Below, piece after piece: positions 36,559 to 44,844 of a stretch of DNA of 64,000 nt. The notes below the pieces were generated by a model, which worked only from the letters and a program-made list of their open reading frames with translations, was not told where the DNA came from and ran no database searches. The translations under genes and the position numbers were made by a program. The stretch is from Paenibacillus sp. FSL K6-0276 (GTDB lineage: Bacteria; Bacillota; Bacilli; Paenibacillales; Paenibacillaceae), in assembly GCF_037977235.1 (NCBI RefSeq), contig NZ_CP150276.1, positions 806,001-870,000 of the forward strand, given 5' to 3'. The first letter of the stretch is position 1, and the number at the start of each line of letters is the position of its first letter.

Positions 36559-37533
36559 ATGAAAAAACAGTTTGCAAAAAAAATTCCTTATTTAGTATTG
36601 GCGGGTTTCATTTGTGCGGTTGGAATCGGGGCGCCACAAATTTCATTAGCAAAACAGGCAAACTCAGCTCCAAAAGTGGTGAATCAGCAGTCCAAAAAAA
36701 CATTGCAAAAAATAGAAATTGGTCAAAAAATTAGTGTGCCCGAACTTAAACTGAAGGAAAATACGTATGTACTTGATTACAAAATATCCGATGTTACCGG
36801 TGACTCGGCTAAAGACCAAGTGATTTTGGTCGGGACAAAAGAAAAAATTGAAGGAAAACTGGATGCGTATGCGAGTAATTTATCCGTCATCGTGCAAGAT
36901 GGAAAAACCAACAGATACGATAAATATGATTGGGTGTACGAAGGAACGGACGGAAAATTGTACGGAGAACTTGGAAGAGAACCGAATTTGATTATCGGTG
37001 ACTATACAGGTAACAAAGTGAACGATATTATCACAACAGCCCCTCAAGGAGGAAATGGTGGACACGTGGATCATCTGATCTTAACATGGGAAGGGAATAA
37101 ACTTAAAGATGTTTTGGCAAAAGATGTTGTGGCGGATAACCAAGAACTGTACACTAATTCTCAGGCAAACTTCAGTTTGAAATTGCCCGCTTCATGGAAA
37201 GGACATTACAAGGCAAGCCAATACGCAGGTGCAAGTGCAAATAAAATCATACCGTTGGCTAAGCATGTAGTGCAGTTCGATTATACGACAAAAGATCGAA
37301 AAGATGCTGAAATGCTGCTGATGATCTCCGTATTCTCCAAAAATGATTGGAGCAGCCTCTCCAGTGAACAAGGCCCGCCTGTAGGGAGTGTAATTACGGA
37401 AGCCAACGGAATGGTGTATGTGTATACAACTCCGCAGTCCAATCCGTTTGATCTCCAGTCGAAAGACGGCAAGCTGTTTGACCAACTCTATGGTGATTTG
37501 AGCATTGGAAAATCTTTCAAACTGCTAAAATAG
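36559..37533 (+). CDS. Secreted VCBS/FG-GAP-like protein, probable ECF-sigma target
   Basis: 324 residues with a signal peptide (about 1-31, hydrophobic core YLVLAGFICAVGIG, ending near SLAKQ). The middle has beta-propeller-like repeats with DVTGDSAKD and DYTGNKVND, calcium-loop-like D-x-[DTN]-G motifs. Related repeats make up the protein encoded at 44936. The C-terminal half (SFSLKLPASWKG type) resembles domains found in putative surface proteins. It is preceded by a promoter like that of the sigma gene downstream, so it may serve in envelope-stress defence. The actual function is unknown. Confidence 0.7.
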   Translation: MKKQFAKKIPYLVLAGFICAVGIGAPQISLAKQANSAPKVVNQQSKKTLQKIEIGQKISVPELKLKENTYVLDYKISDVTGDSAKDQVILVGTKEKIEGKLDAYASNLSVIVQDGKTNRYDKYDWVYEGTDGKLYGELGREPNLIIGDYTGNKVNDIITTAPQGGNGGHVDHLILTWEGNKLKDVLAKDVVADNQELYTNSQANFSLKLPASWKGHYKASQYAGASANKIIPLAKHVVQFDYTTKDRKDAEMLLMISVFSKNDWSSLSSEQGPPVGSVITEANGMVYVYTTPQSNPFDLQSKDGKLFDQLYGDLSIGKSFKLLK

Positions 37534-37692
37534 GTTTTTGTAGATTCAAGTTGCCCGATAGTTCAATACTTATATTAGAAATGATATGAAAAAGGATCTA
37601 TATAGATATAAATAACATGATACGAGCATAATTCTTTATTTTCTGTGTCACTTCGTAACGTTCCCTAACGGAGGAAAAAATTAGAATTGCGT

Positions 37693-37736
37693 AAAAAACT
37701 CGATTTCCTTATGATAAGGAACATCGAGTTTTTTAA
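37693..37736 (+). terminator. Terminator after the secreted protein gene
   Basis: AAAAAACTCGAT...TTCCTTA and TAAGGAA...ATCGAGTTTTTT form a long interrupted stem with a T-rich end. Confidence 0.8.
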
Positions 37737-37845
37737 TCTGACGGAACTCTTAGTAGTTCTCATTACAGCGGGGGACCCTATTTTACTTTGCGAATTAGGA
37801 AATGAACTTGAAATTTTTACATCTCACACTCATGAACCGAAAAAC

Positions 37846-37871
37846 AAACTTTTTTAGGTACCACCCACGTC
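37846..37871 (+). promoter_or_regulatory. Putative autoregulated ECF promoter of the sigma gene
   Basis: AAAC (37846) and CGTC (37868) with the same 18-base spacing and shared flanks as the site at 36489. It lies 53 bp before the sigma-factor start, which suggests the sigma factor transcribes its own operon. Confidence 0.6.
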
Positions 37872-37923
37872 TTATCTGTATAGCCAGGAAATGATATGCG
37901 CATATCAAAGGGAGAGTCTTTAA

Positions 37924-38427
37924 ATGAATAAGAAGTTTGAAAAGTTACTCATTGATTTTATTACGGAAAATAAAGAGAATATGTATCGCTTAGCCTTCAG
38001 TTATGTGAAAAATGCTGAAAATGCACTCGATATTATTCAGGATACGATCCATAAAGCTCTCTCTTCATCAGGAACATTGAAATCCGAAGGTTCGATAAAA
38101 AGCTGGTTGTACAGGATTCTGGTGAATACATCGATCGATTTCCTGAGAAAACAAAAGCGGATTCAAATTGTAGATGATAAGACATTGGAATTTCACAGTC
38201 CTACAGGTGGAGACGTCTACCCTGACATAGATCTGGAGAAAGCTTTGGAGGAATTGCCCCATCCTTATCGTACTGTGATTGTACTTAGATATTTTGAAGA
38301 TTTAAAAATTGACGAAATTGCGGAAGTTATGAATGAAAACATCAGTACTGTAAAAACACGATTGTATCAAGGGCTCCGCAAACTTCGAATTAAAATGAGT
38401 GATGAGATTTTAGAGGAGGTAAAATAA
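37924..38427 (+). CDS. ECF RNA polymerase sigma factor, SigV-like
   Basis: Alternative sigma factor of 167 residues with region 2 (about 15-85: NMYRLAFSYVKNAENALDII, IKSWLYRILVNTSIDFLRK) and region 4 (about 108-160: ELPHPYRTVIVLRYFEDLKI, with helix-turn-helix VMNENISTVKTRLYQGLRKL). The gene ends one base before its cognate RsiV-like anti-sigma gene, whose ribosome-binding site lies in the last codons. In Bacillus subtilis the SigV/RsiV pair answers lysozyme. The shared promoter motif upstream suggests autoregulation. Confidence 0.9.
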   Translation: MNKKFEKLLIDFITENKENMYRLAFSYVKNAENALDIIQDTIHKALSSSGTLKSEGSIKSWLYRILVNTSIDFLRKQKRIQIVDDKTLEFHSPTGGDVYPDIDLEKALEELPHPYRTVIVLRYFEDLKIDEIAEVMNENISTVKTRLYQGLRKLRIKMSDEILEEVK

Positions 38428-38428
38428 G

Positions 38429-39298
38429 ATGAACGAACAACTGGAACAGTTAAAAAGCAAATATAAAAATACGCCTCTCCCAGGTGAACTGGAATTCGTG
38501 GTGAAGAAAGCCATTAAACAAAGCAAAAAAAGACATATGGGTTGGATGAAGAATCTCGTTGGAGTTGGGGCAGCGGCTATTATATTGGTAACAGGCATTA
38601 ATGCCAGCCCTGCCTTTGCAAAGGCTTTATCAGATGTGCCGCTGGTTGGTTCACTCGTCAAAGTACTGACTTTTACAGAGCTTAAAGTAGATGAAGGAAC
38701 CGCTAAAGCCAATATCAAAGTACCGGCCATTACGAATATGGAAAATAAAACGTTAGAAGCCGCTCTAAATAACAAATATCTGGAAGAAAGTAAAAAGCTG
38801 TACAGCGATTTCACAGCTGAAATGAAGGAGTTAAAGAAAAATGGCGGGGGCCATACAGGCGTGGAAAGCGGCTATGAAGTCAAAACCGACAACGATCAGA
38901 TTCTTGCCATTGGCAGATATGTCGTAAATACGGTCGGCTCATCCTCAACAACATTTAAATACGATACGATCGATAAGAAAAATCAACTTTTAATTACCTT
39001 ACCAAGTTTATTTAAAGATGACAGCTATATCAGGCTGATCAGTGAAAATATTAAAGAACAAATGAGACATCAGATGAAAGCGGACCCGGACAAAACGTAT
39101 TGGGTAGATGATAAAGTCAATTTTGAGAGTTTTGAAAGCATTGCTAAAGATCAATCCTTTTATATTAACAATGATGGCAAACTTGTCATTTCTTTTGATA
39201 AATACGAAGTTACGCCAGGTTATATGGGCGTGGTTGAATTTATCATTCCGACCAATGTAATTGCCGATACATTAGTAAGTAATGTTTATATAAAATAA
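38429..39298 (+). CDS. RsiV-like membrane anti-sigma factor (DUF3298)
   Basis: Holds the sigma factor encoded just upstream until an outside signal triggers its cleavage. 289 residues: a cytoplasmic N-terminal part (about 1-45), one membrane helix (GVGAAAIILVTGINASPAFA) ending in an A-F-A signal-peptidase-like site, and an extracellular domain. The latter ends in the DUF3298 features ITLPSLF, FYINNDGKLVISFDKYEV and PGYMGVVEFIIP. In B. subtilis RsiV this domain binds lysozyme and site-1 cleavage is by signal peptidase at such a site. AGGAGGTAAAAT before the ATG ensures coupled translation. Lysozyme as ligand here is an inference. Confidence 0.88.
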   Translation: MNEQLEQLKSKYKNTPLPGELEFVVKKAIKQSKKRHMGWMKNLVGVGAAAIILVTGINASPAFAKALSDVPLVGSLVKVLTFTELKVDEGTAKANIKVPAITNMENKTLEAALNNKYLEESKKLYSDFTAEMKELKKNGGGHTGVESGYEVKTDNDQILAIGRYVVNTVGSSSTTFKYDTIDKKNQLLITLPSLFKDDSYIRLISENIKEQMRHQMKADPDKTYWVDDKVNFESFESIAKDQSFYINNDGKLVISFDKYEVTPGYMGVVEFIIPTNVIADTLVSNVYIK

Positions 39299-39311
39299 AA
39301 ATCCGTAAATT

Positions 39312-39346
39312 AAAAGGATGCAGCCTAGAAGTCTGCATCCTTTTGC
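39312..39346 (+). terminator. Terminator after the anti-sigma gene
   Basis: AAAAGGATGCAG at 39312-39323 pairs perfectly with CTGCATCCTTTT at 39333-39344. Confidence 0.85.
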
Positions 39347-39374
39347 AGTCAGATCACCTTCCACTTAGGCAGCA

Positions 39375-39602
39375 TCAAGAACCCGTCGATAAGCAGGGCA
39401 AATTCAATTTCGAGTAATAAAAGCAACGAAAAAAATAAAGAGACCAGCGATCCAGTTCGTCCAACAAAGGAGTAAGAACAAAATCGCTGGTCTCTTTATT
39501 ATTGACTAGAAGTCTAGGCTTGTATTGATCCAATGAATCCTGCTGATGGTCAATAAACGCCCAATTTAATGTGCTTTTCAAATGCTGAATAGGATTTTCC
39601 AT
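39375..39602 (-). pseudogene. Truncated, frameshifted 5' end of a DEAD/DUF3427-like helicase gene
   Basis: The minus-strand frame begins two bases upstream of the Nudix stop and encodes MENPIQHLKSTLNWAFIDHQ, DSLDQYKPRLLVNNKE and VLTPLLDELDR. These match my recollection of the PLD-like N-terminus of large DEAD/DEAH helicases with DUF3427. After LDELDR the expected FLFSVAFITE segment appears only in another frame (LFIFFVAFITRN, then a stop). The remaining hundreds of residues are missing. The inverted repeat at 39434-39500 cuts through this region. Confidence 0.6.
39434..39500 (-). terminator. 18-bp perfect inverted repeat acting as minus-strand terminator
   Basis: AATAAAGAGACCAGCGAT at 39434-39451 is the exact complement of 39483-39500, with a 31-base loop. 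On the minus strand the stem is followed by a run of seven T, so transcription of the Nudix gene would stop inside the helicase remnant. Confidence 0.65.
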
Positions 39603-39603
39603 T

Positions 39604-40002
39604 TTATATTGTCAGCTTCTTCTGGATTTTTTGTACAGCAGGAATATCAGCAGGTGCCCAATCTAGGGACATCAGTTCATGAGCAGATAACCATTGGATT
39701 GCAACATGTTCAGTTAAGGTAGGCTTCCTGCTTAGTAGGTGACAATAGAAAGTAGTCAGATGTACAAAGCCAAAATCATATTCATGCACGGTAGTTTCAA
39801 TTTCTTCACCAATCTCAATCGCACAGTTCATTTCTTCGTTGATTTCGCGCTTTAGCGCAGCCTGAGGTGTTTCGCCTTCCTCAATCTTGCCACCAGGGAA
39901 TTCCCACTTGTAAGCTAGTGTTTTAGTAGCTCCGCGCTGTGCACAGAGGATCTTATTATTCTCTATGATGACAGCTCCAACTACGTAGATATGTTTTTTC
40001 AT
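39604..40002 (-). CDS. Nudix (MutT-like) nucleoside triphosphate pyrophosphohydrolase
   Basis: A cytoplasmic hydrolase of 132 residues, probably for oxidised or otherwise abnormal (deoxy)nucleoside triphosphates. The Nudix box GGKIEEGETPQAALKREINE, continuing EM, lies at about residues 37-58 and keeps the metal-binding REINEE. The start is preceded by GGAGGG. Its stop lies one base from the start of a helicase-gene remnant, so it was once part of a two-gene unit. Such Nudix/helicase pairs occur in other Firmicutes from memory; the partner is now lost. Confidence 0.88.
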   Translation of the reverse strand: MKKHIYVVGAVIIENNKILCAQRGATKTLAYKWEFPGGKIEEGETPQAALKREINEEMNCAIEIGEEIETTVHEYDFGFVHLTTFYCHLLSRKPTLTEHVAIQWLSAHELMSLDWAPADIPAVQKIQKKLTI

Positions 40003-40249
40003 AATTTCCCTCCGGTTATGCAGCCTAGTATTTATGTAGTCAATTCTGCATTTATAATCTTATTCTATTATAGTATTGGGGATAGGGGGAAAGTTCATGT
40101 ACTCAAAATCGCCTTGCAAGCTATGTTTTGTTTCTTGATCTGCCAAAGGTTCACTCCCTTTACCCCCCCAAAAAAAAATTCAGCTCGAGGTCGCTATAAG
40201 ATACTTTTGTACGAACGCTGAAGGAGGTCCTCTGTCTCCATTTGGTGAA

Positions 40250-40372
40250 CTATAAGTCGTATAACGTAACATCACTATCTTTAAATGTACAGCCGCCCCA
40301 TTGATCTTCATAATGCCAATTTCCATCACAAATCCTCCAACGTTCACTGCGTATTCTAGCTATCGCACAATT
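40250..40372 (-). pseudogene. Possible C-terminal remnant of a small Cys/Trp-rich protein
   Basis: An open stretch between two stops encodes ARIRSERWRICDGNWHYEDQ followed by WGGCTFKDSDVTLYDL. The composition is protein-like (Trp and Cys spaced evenly), but there is no start codon or ribosome-binding site. The remaining bases of the 40003-40493 gap hold no other supported gene. Confidence 0.25.
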
Positions 40373-40435
40373 TCATCGGAAGATTTGTTAATGGTTTGGG
40401 CTTTTCTACGTATTAACATATGTAAGTTTCTTCAC

Positions 40436-40455
40436 AACAAATTGCGCAATTTGTT
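40436..40455. promoter_or_regulatory. 20-bp perfect palindrome before the second ECF sigma gene
   Basis: AACAAATTGCGCAATTTGTT is fully self-complementary and lies 38 bp before the sigma-factor start. The size and symmetry suit a dimeric repressor. A partial half (GCACAATTT) occurs about 70 bp upstream. Confidence 0.5.
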
Positions 40456-40493
40456 TAGCTTTTCGATGAAGGTGAGGTGGAAGGAGGGTGGAG

Positions 40494-41072
40494 ATGGAGG
40501 TTATCCAGGGTACTGCGGATCGTTACAAGAATATCGAAAGATCACGCGATACCATCATGTCAAAAGAGGAATTTACTCGGATGTATGATACGTATTACAA
40601 ACGTGTTTACAAATATATTAGTTATCGTATTAATAACCACCACGTGTCGGAGGACATTTGCAGTCAGGTATTTGAGACCGTGATGTGCAAGTATTATAGC
40701 TTTTCAGAAGAAAAATCGAATTTTGAGGTTTGGCTGTTTGCCATTGTTAGGAACGCTGTGACGGATTACTTCCGGGGGCAGAAGAAAAGAAGCTACACCT
40801 CACTAGATTCTTTGCTGGAGCTGATATTCCCCAAGCCGTCTCCTGAGGAACTGGCGATTCGTGAGGATAATAATCAAGCACTGTTCAAGGCGCTCTCCAA
40901 GCTACGTGAGAAGGAGCGTAATATCATTGCAATGAAATATGGGGCTGGGCTGAAAAATTCCGAAGTTGCACAGATCATGGGAGTCAGTGAGTCCAATATT
41001 GGCGTCGTATTGCATAGAAGTCTGAAAAAACTGCATATTTCCTTAAAAGCAGGAGGATTCAACCATGAATAA
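40494..41072 (+). CDS. ECF RNA polymerase sigma factor
   Basis: 192 residues with region 2 (YDTYYKRVYKYISYRINNHH, VWLFAIVRNAVTDYFRGQKK) and region 4 (LSKLREKERNIIAMKYGAGL, SEVAQIMGVSESNIGVVLHR). ATG 40494 was chosen over the in-frame GTG at 40488 because AAGGAGG ends at 40487, giving proper spacing. The 3' end overlaps the next gene by eight bases. That gene encodes its likely anti-sigma factor, so the two form a regulatory unit. Unlike the sigma gene at 37924, no matching promoter motif was found; a perfect palindrome precedes it instead. Confidence 0.88.
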   Translation: MEVIQGTADRYKNIERSRDTIMSKEEFTRMYDTYYKRVYKYISYRINNHHVSEDICSQVFETVMCKYYSFSEEKSNFEVWLFAIVRNAVTDYFRGQKKRSYTSLDSLLELIFPKPSPEELAIREDNNQALFKALSKLREKERNIIAMKYGAGLKNSEVAQIMGVSESNIGVVLHRSLKKLHISLKAGGFNHE

Positions 41073-41925
41073 GAAAAATGATGATCTCACAACATTCAGC
41101 AAGACCATAGAGCTGCTTGAGAATGTCCAACAGGATAGCACTGCCGCCAAGGAAAGAATCTATAACCGCTTAGTATACAAGCTGGACCATGGAGCCCTTG
41201 AACCCAAATCAGAGAAAAAGGACGGGATAACGATGAAAAAAAGCAGCTGGAGAAATGCAATAGTGATTGGTAGTGCAGTAATTTGTCTGGGTGGAGCATT
41301 CTCTGCAACTTCCTATGCACAGGATATGTTCCAATCGATTATGGCAAAGTTTGAAGTGGGAAATCTCGAAATCACGCAATACGATAAGGAAATCCCCCAA
41401 GCAGCACAGTCAATTACTCCATCTGAAGATGCTCAAGGAGGGGAGAATGTTACCATTGATTTGCCGGTTCCGGCTAAGTTGAGCCTGGATGAAGCGCGTA
41501 CGGAGCTTGGAATGAACTTCCCAGCACCAGACTGGATGGCAGACTATGAGTTTGTGAATTGTGTTCTGCAGGGGACCAGTATGGTTGAAGTGCAGTACAA
41601 GTCTGGAGAGAAAACTGTCAATTTTCTAATCTCCAAGGGCGGCGACAATGGGATCAGTACTACGGAAGAAGTAAAAACAGAAGTAATCAACGGGACTAAG
41701 GTTTATTTTGCAAATGGAACTGTAATTTGGGAAAAAGATGGCTTTACCGTTGAACTGTATGCCCAAGAAGACTTTGACAAAGTTACACTTGGGAAAATCA
41801 TCGATAGTTTTAACATTGGAGCTCCTGTCCAATCCTTAGGGGCTGAACAAGCGAAAGAGAACTTGCAGAAGAATGAAGCGGTAGTTACAGCTCCGGTTTC
41901 GGTTCCGGTTGTAGATTCAAAATAA
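41065..41925 (+). CDS. Membrane anti-sigma factor / DUF4367-like protein
   Basis: 286 residues: a short cytoplasmic part (about 1-58), a single membrane helix (NAIVIGSAVICLGGAFSATS) and an extracellular portion. The latter includes LSLDEARTELGMNFPAPDWM and a C-terminal beta domain of the DUF4367 type (GTKVYFANGTVIWEKDGFTV). It overlaps the sigma gene by eight bases and should bind that sigma factor at the membrane. The ligand is unknown. Confidence 0.78.
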   Translation: MNKKNDDLTTFSKTIELLENVQQDSTAAKERIYNRLVYKLDHGALEPKSEKKDGITMKKSSWRNAIVIGSAVICLGGAFSATSYAQDMFQSIMAKFEVGNLEITQYDKEIPQAAQSITPSEDAQGGENVTIDLPVPAKLSLDEARTELGMNFPAPDWMADYEFVNCVLQGTSMVEVQYKSGEKTVNFLISKGGDNGISTTEEVKTEVINGTKVYFANGTVIWEKDGFTVELYAQEDFDKVTLGKIIDSFNIGAPVQSLGAEQAKENLQKNEAVVTAPVSVPVVDSK

Positions 41926-41969
41926 AAGGCCTACTTAGGGTAGTAGATGCCCATAGATGCACATAGAGA

Positions 41970-42004
41970 AGACGCGAGGGGAGTTCCCTGAGCGTCTTTT
42001 TTTT
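41970..42004 (+). terminator. Terminator after the second sigma/anti-sigma operon
   Basis: AGACGC(GAGGG) pairs with (CCCTGA)GCGTCT and ends in eight T. Confidence 0.8.
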
Positions 42005-42006
42005 GA

Positions 42007-42120
42007 GTGCACCAATATTATGCTTATAAAAAACATGGTATTATTCCAATACGATTAATTTATACAGGCATTGCTATTGGGGCTGCGATTTTATATTTAT
42101 TAATTAAAAGTGATAACTGA
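42007..42120 (+). other. Short open frame with one hydrophobic helix
   Basis: A GTG-started frame of 37 codons encodes YYAYKKHGIIPIRLIYTGIA followed by IGAAILYLLIKSDN. It ends 13 bases before the oxidoreductase start. No ribosome-binding site is visible. It may be the tail of a decayed membrane gene. Confidence 0.25.
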
Positions 42121-42133
42121 AGGGACTTCGGAC

Positions 42134-43258
42134 ATGAAAAAGGTTATTGTAATTGGTGCAGGGATATTAGGGGCTTCAGCGGCATATCAGATAAGTAAGT
42201 TAGGTGCCGATGTCACAATTATAGATCGTAAAGATGCAGGACAAGCAACGGATGCAGCAGCAGGGATTATTTGTCCATGGTTATCTCAACGCAGAAACAA
42301 AGCATGGTATCGTCTTGCTAAGGCGGGAGCAAGCTTTTATCCAGCACTTATTCAGGAGTTGGAAGAGGCCGGAGAAGCCGAGACTGGATATGCAAAAGTA
42401 GGAGCGATATGTATTCATGATGATTTGAAAAAATTGCTCGCGATGAAAGAAAGAGCGGAACTTCGCAGAGAGGACGCACCTGAAATAGGGGAACTTACGA
42501 TGCTGACGGATCGTGAAGCACAAGAGAAGTTTCCATTATTGTCGGAAGGTTATCATGCGCTTCATGTATCGGGTGCAGCAAGAGTGGATGGACGTGAATT
42601 GCGTGAAGCTTTGCTAAGGGCGGCACAGCGTAACGGTGCGCAAATGATTGAGGGAGATGCTATTCTAGAGCATGATGATCATGAAATTAAAGGTGTTAGA
42701 GTAGGAGATCAGACATTCACCGCGGATGAGGTTATTGTGTGCGCAGGTGCCTGGTCCAATGCTGTGCTTCATCCGCTCGGGATAATGATCCAGGTGCGTT
42801 ATCAAAAGGCTCAAATTATGCACTTGAAGCTTGCTCAACAAGCCAATACAGAGCAATGGCCTGTGGTAATGCCGCCTACAGATCAATATATACTTGCATT
42901 TGCAGATCAAAATATCGTGGTAGGTGCTACTCACGAAAATGATGTCGCACGGTATGATACCTCTGTAACCGTAGGTGGAATGCAAGAAATTTTAAATAAA
43001 GGTCTTCAGACGGCTTCCGGTCTTGCAGATTGTAGCCTAAATGAGATAAGAGTAGGGTTCCGTCCTTTTACTGCAGATTTTCTTCCAGTGCTAGGAAGGG
43101 TTCAAGGATGGAATAAACTAATTGTTGCTAATGGACTAGGGTCATCCGGATTAACGATGGGACCCTTTCTTGGTGAGCAGCTAGCCAAGCTAGCCATGAA
43201 TCAACAGGTAGATATTCAGCTTGAAGACTATGCATTAGAGCATGCCATAAATGAGTAG
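42134..43258 (+). CDS. FAD-dependent amino-acid oxidase-like oxidoreductase (DAO family)
   Basis: Cytoplasmic flavoenzyme of 374 residues. It starts with the FAD-binding fold VIVIGAGILGASAAYQISKLG-type motif (GxGxxG) and continues with AGIICPWLSQRRN. It closes with the conserved VGFRPFTADFLPVLGRV and NGLGSSGLTMGPFLGEQLA motif that contacts FAD. It belongs to the glycine/D-amino-acid oxidase superfamily; the substrate cannot be told. The start at 42134 follows GAAGGGA; an upstream in-frame ATG at 42110 has no such signal. A terminator follows at once, so it is likely monocistronic. Confidence 0.87.
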   Translation: MKKVIVIGAGILGASAAYQISKLGADVTIIDRKDAGQATDAAAGIICPWLSQRRNKAWYRLAKAGASFYPALIQELEEAGEAETGYAKVGAICIHDDLKKLLAMKERAELRREDAPEIGELTMLTDREAQEKFPLLSEGYHALHVSGAARVDGRELREALLRAAQRNGAQMIEGDAILEHDDHEIKGVRVGDQTFTADEVIVCAGAWSNAVLHPLGIMIQVRYQKAQIMHLKLAQQANTEQWPVVMPPTDQYILAFADQNIVVGATHENDVARYDTSVTVGGMQEILNKGLQTASGLADCSLNEIRVGFRPFTADFLPVLGRVQGWNKLIVANGLGSSGLTMGPFLGEQLAKLAMNQQVDIQLEDYALEHAINE

Positions 43259-43272
43259 AACGAACACGTATA

Positions 43273-43300
43273 AAAAACCCTTCTAGCGAAGGGTTTTTAT
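43273..43300 (+). terminator. Terminator after the DAO-family gene
   Basis: AAAAACCCTTC at 43273-43283 pairs perfectly with GAAGGGTTTTT at 43288-43298. Confidence 0.85.
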
Positions 43301-43352
43301 ATCATTTATACTGAAAAGACCAATTTACTTCCTAGGAGTTGTCTAACGAATC

Positions 43353-44519
43353 ATGATAAAGAAAGAAGTCGCGCATATACGCAAGCAATTTAAGCTAGAT
43401 CACGATTTAATGAATATTTACGATATTCTCAACGTGTATATTATGAAGGAAAGTAACGAGATCTATCATTGGGAGCGCCAGCCGTTTGGAATGGTGGACA
43501 GAGAGAAGCAGGAGCTGTACATGGGCAATTTCAAAAAACTGCTGACCGGCGAACTGGATCAGAAGTTGTTCGAGTTGAGGTTTCAGGAGGAAGCGGAGGA
43601 GCCAACGCAGGTAATGCTTCACCAAGCTTTAGTGACAGGTGATCCGGATGAATGGCAAGACTTGATGCTGTTGTTGGTGGATAAAATGATGGCGGATACC
43701 CATTATGAACGGGATACGGTGGTCACTTTCGTTCGCGGACAGTATTTCCGGCCGACCAAAGATAGAAACGATGAAACCGAGGAAAGTGAGAAAAACGAAC
43801 TATTCGCGCATCCGTTTATTCTATGCAGCGTGAATTCCACGGAGAAGCAACGGAAAGCTCTCTTATTTGATTATGTGGAGCGGGAATTCAAGTACAATGT
43901 CATTGTAGATCCGATCGTTAAGTTAAGTACGCCGGAGCAGGGCTTCTTTTACCCGAGCGTGACGGACAATTATTCCGATGTGAACCGCATTCTGTATTGT
44001 ACGGGAAAATCGAACTTTCCAGATCCGCATTTCATCGGGCAGGTCTTGAATGCCGAAAGATCCGTGACGGCACTGGAAGAGAGAGCTATTTTCGAAGACA
44101 TCGTGAAGGAAGTGGCGGGTGAACAACTTGACGCGACCACCATTGCTCAGCTGTACGAGGAAATCCACCAGGTCATCGAAACCAACGAAGATCAGGAAGA
44201 ACCTCCAAAGCTCGACTATAGAGATGTGGAACGCGTGCTGAAGGTAAGCGGCGTTGAGAACGTGACAACGGAAAAAGTGGAACGGGCGTTTGAAACGATC
44301 GTTGACGATAAGCATTATGAGATGAAGGCGAGCAGCGTGATGCCGAAATTCACTACAAAATCGATTAAGATCGATACAAAGGTAGCCACGATTTCGGTCA
44401 GCCCGCAGGATTTAAAGTATGTGAAACAGGTGAATTATCAAGGGAGACGCTGTATCTTGATTGAGGTCGACGAAGATGCTGTGATCGAAGGGTTCACACT
44501 CACTACTGAGACGCTTTAG
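43353..44519 (+). CDS. DUF4317 family protein
   Basis: 388 residues without signal peptide or membrane helix. The N-terminus MIKKEVAHIRKQFKLDHDLM and the block HPFILCSVNSTEKQRKALLF are those I associate with the DUF4317 family, common in Firmicutes and of unknown function. Charged and probably cytoplasmic. A ribosome-binding site AGGAG precedes it by some 14 bases. Flanked by terminators on both sides, so expressed alone. Confidence 0.8.
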   Translation: MIKKEVAHIRKQFKLDHDLMNIYDILNVYIMKESNEIYHWERQPFGMVDREKQELYMGNFKKLLTGELDQKLFELRFQEEAEEPTQVMLHQALVTGDPDEWQDLMLLLVDKMMADTHYERDTVVTFVRGQYFRPTKDRNDETEESEKNELFAHPFILCSVNSTEKQRKALLFDYVEREFKYNVIVDPIVKLSTPEQGFFYPSVTDNYSDVNRILYCTGKSNFPDPHFIGQVLNAERSVTALEERAIFEDIVKEVAGEQLDATTIAQLYEEIHQVIETNEDQEEPPKLDYRDVERVLKVSGVENVTTEKVERAFETIVDDKHYEMKASSVMPKFTTKSIKIDTKVATISVSPQDLKYVKQVNYQGRRCILIEVDEDAVIEGFTLTTETL

Positions 44520-44533
44520 ACTCTTTTAACAGC

Positions 44534-44580
44534 GGGCTATCCTTAAAGTCTTTGATAAAGACTTGGTATAGCCCATTTTG
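44534..44580 (+). terminator. Terminator after the DUF4317 gene
   Basis: GGGCTAT at 44534 pairs with ATAGCCC at 44568; an inner stem AAGTCTTT/AAAGACTT lies between them. It ends in a T-rich tail. Confidence 0.75.
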
Positions 44581-44650
44581 TTCTTTTATCAAATGCACAT
44601 AACAACTACAACTCAAACCAGCTGCTTATTCCACACGTGCTGAAGTAGAT

Positions 44651-44839
44651 ATGCTGTTTTACAGAATTGTTATCAAACTATTAAAAAAAGTAGGGTTGTT
44701 CAAAACCCTTGAAATAACTGATGAAATAGCAATTATTTTTAATTTTGCAAACGCTCTCCTCAAAATGAATTGGCACTATTTAGCACCTGATATTCCTCTG
44801 AATTGGATATTTTATTTAGTTATTGTTTTATTTCAATAG
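44651..44839 (+). other. Short open frame, not recognised
   Basis: 62 codons rich in Leu/Ile (VIKLLKKVGLFKTLEITDEI, then a hydrophobic tail IFYLVIVLF). There is no ribosome-binding site, so it may be a relic or noise. It fills most of the gap before the promoter at 44857. Confidence 0.2.
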
Positions 44840-44844
44840 GATAA

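Noticed and set aside
40301..40588. A 95-codon plus-strand frame before the second ECF sigma gene
   Set aside because: It overlaps the palindrome and the start of the sigma gene in another frame, with no ribosome-binding site.
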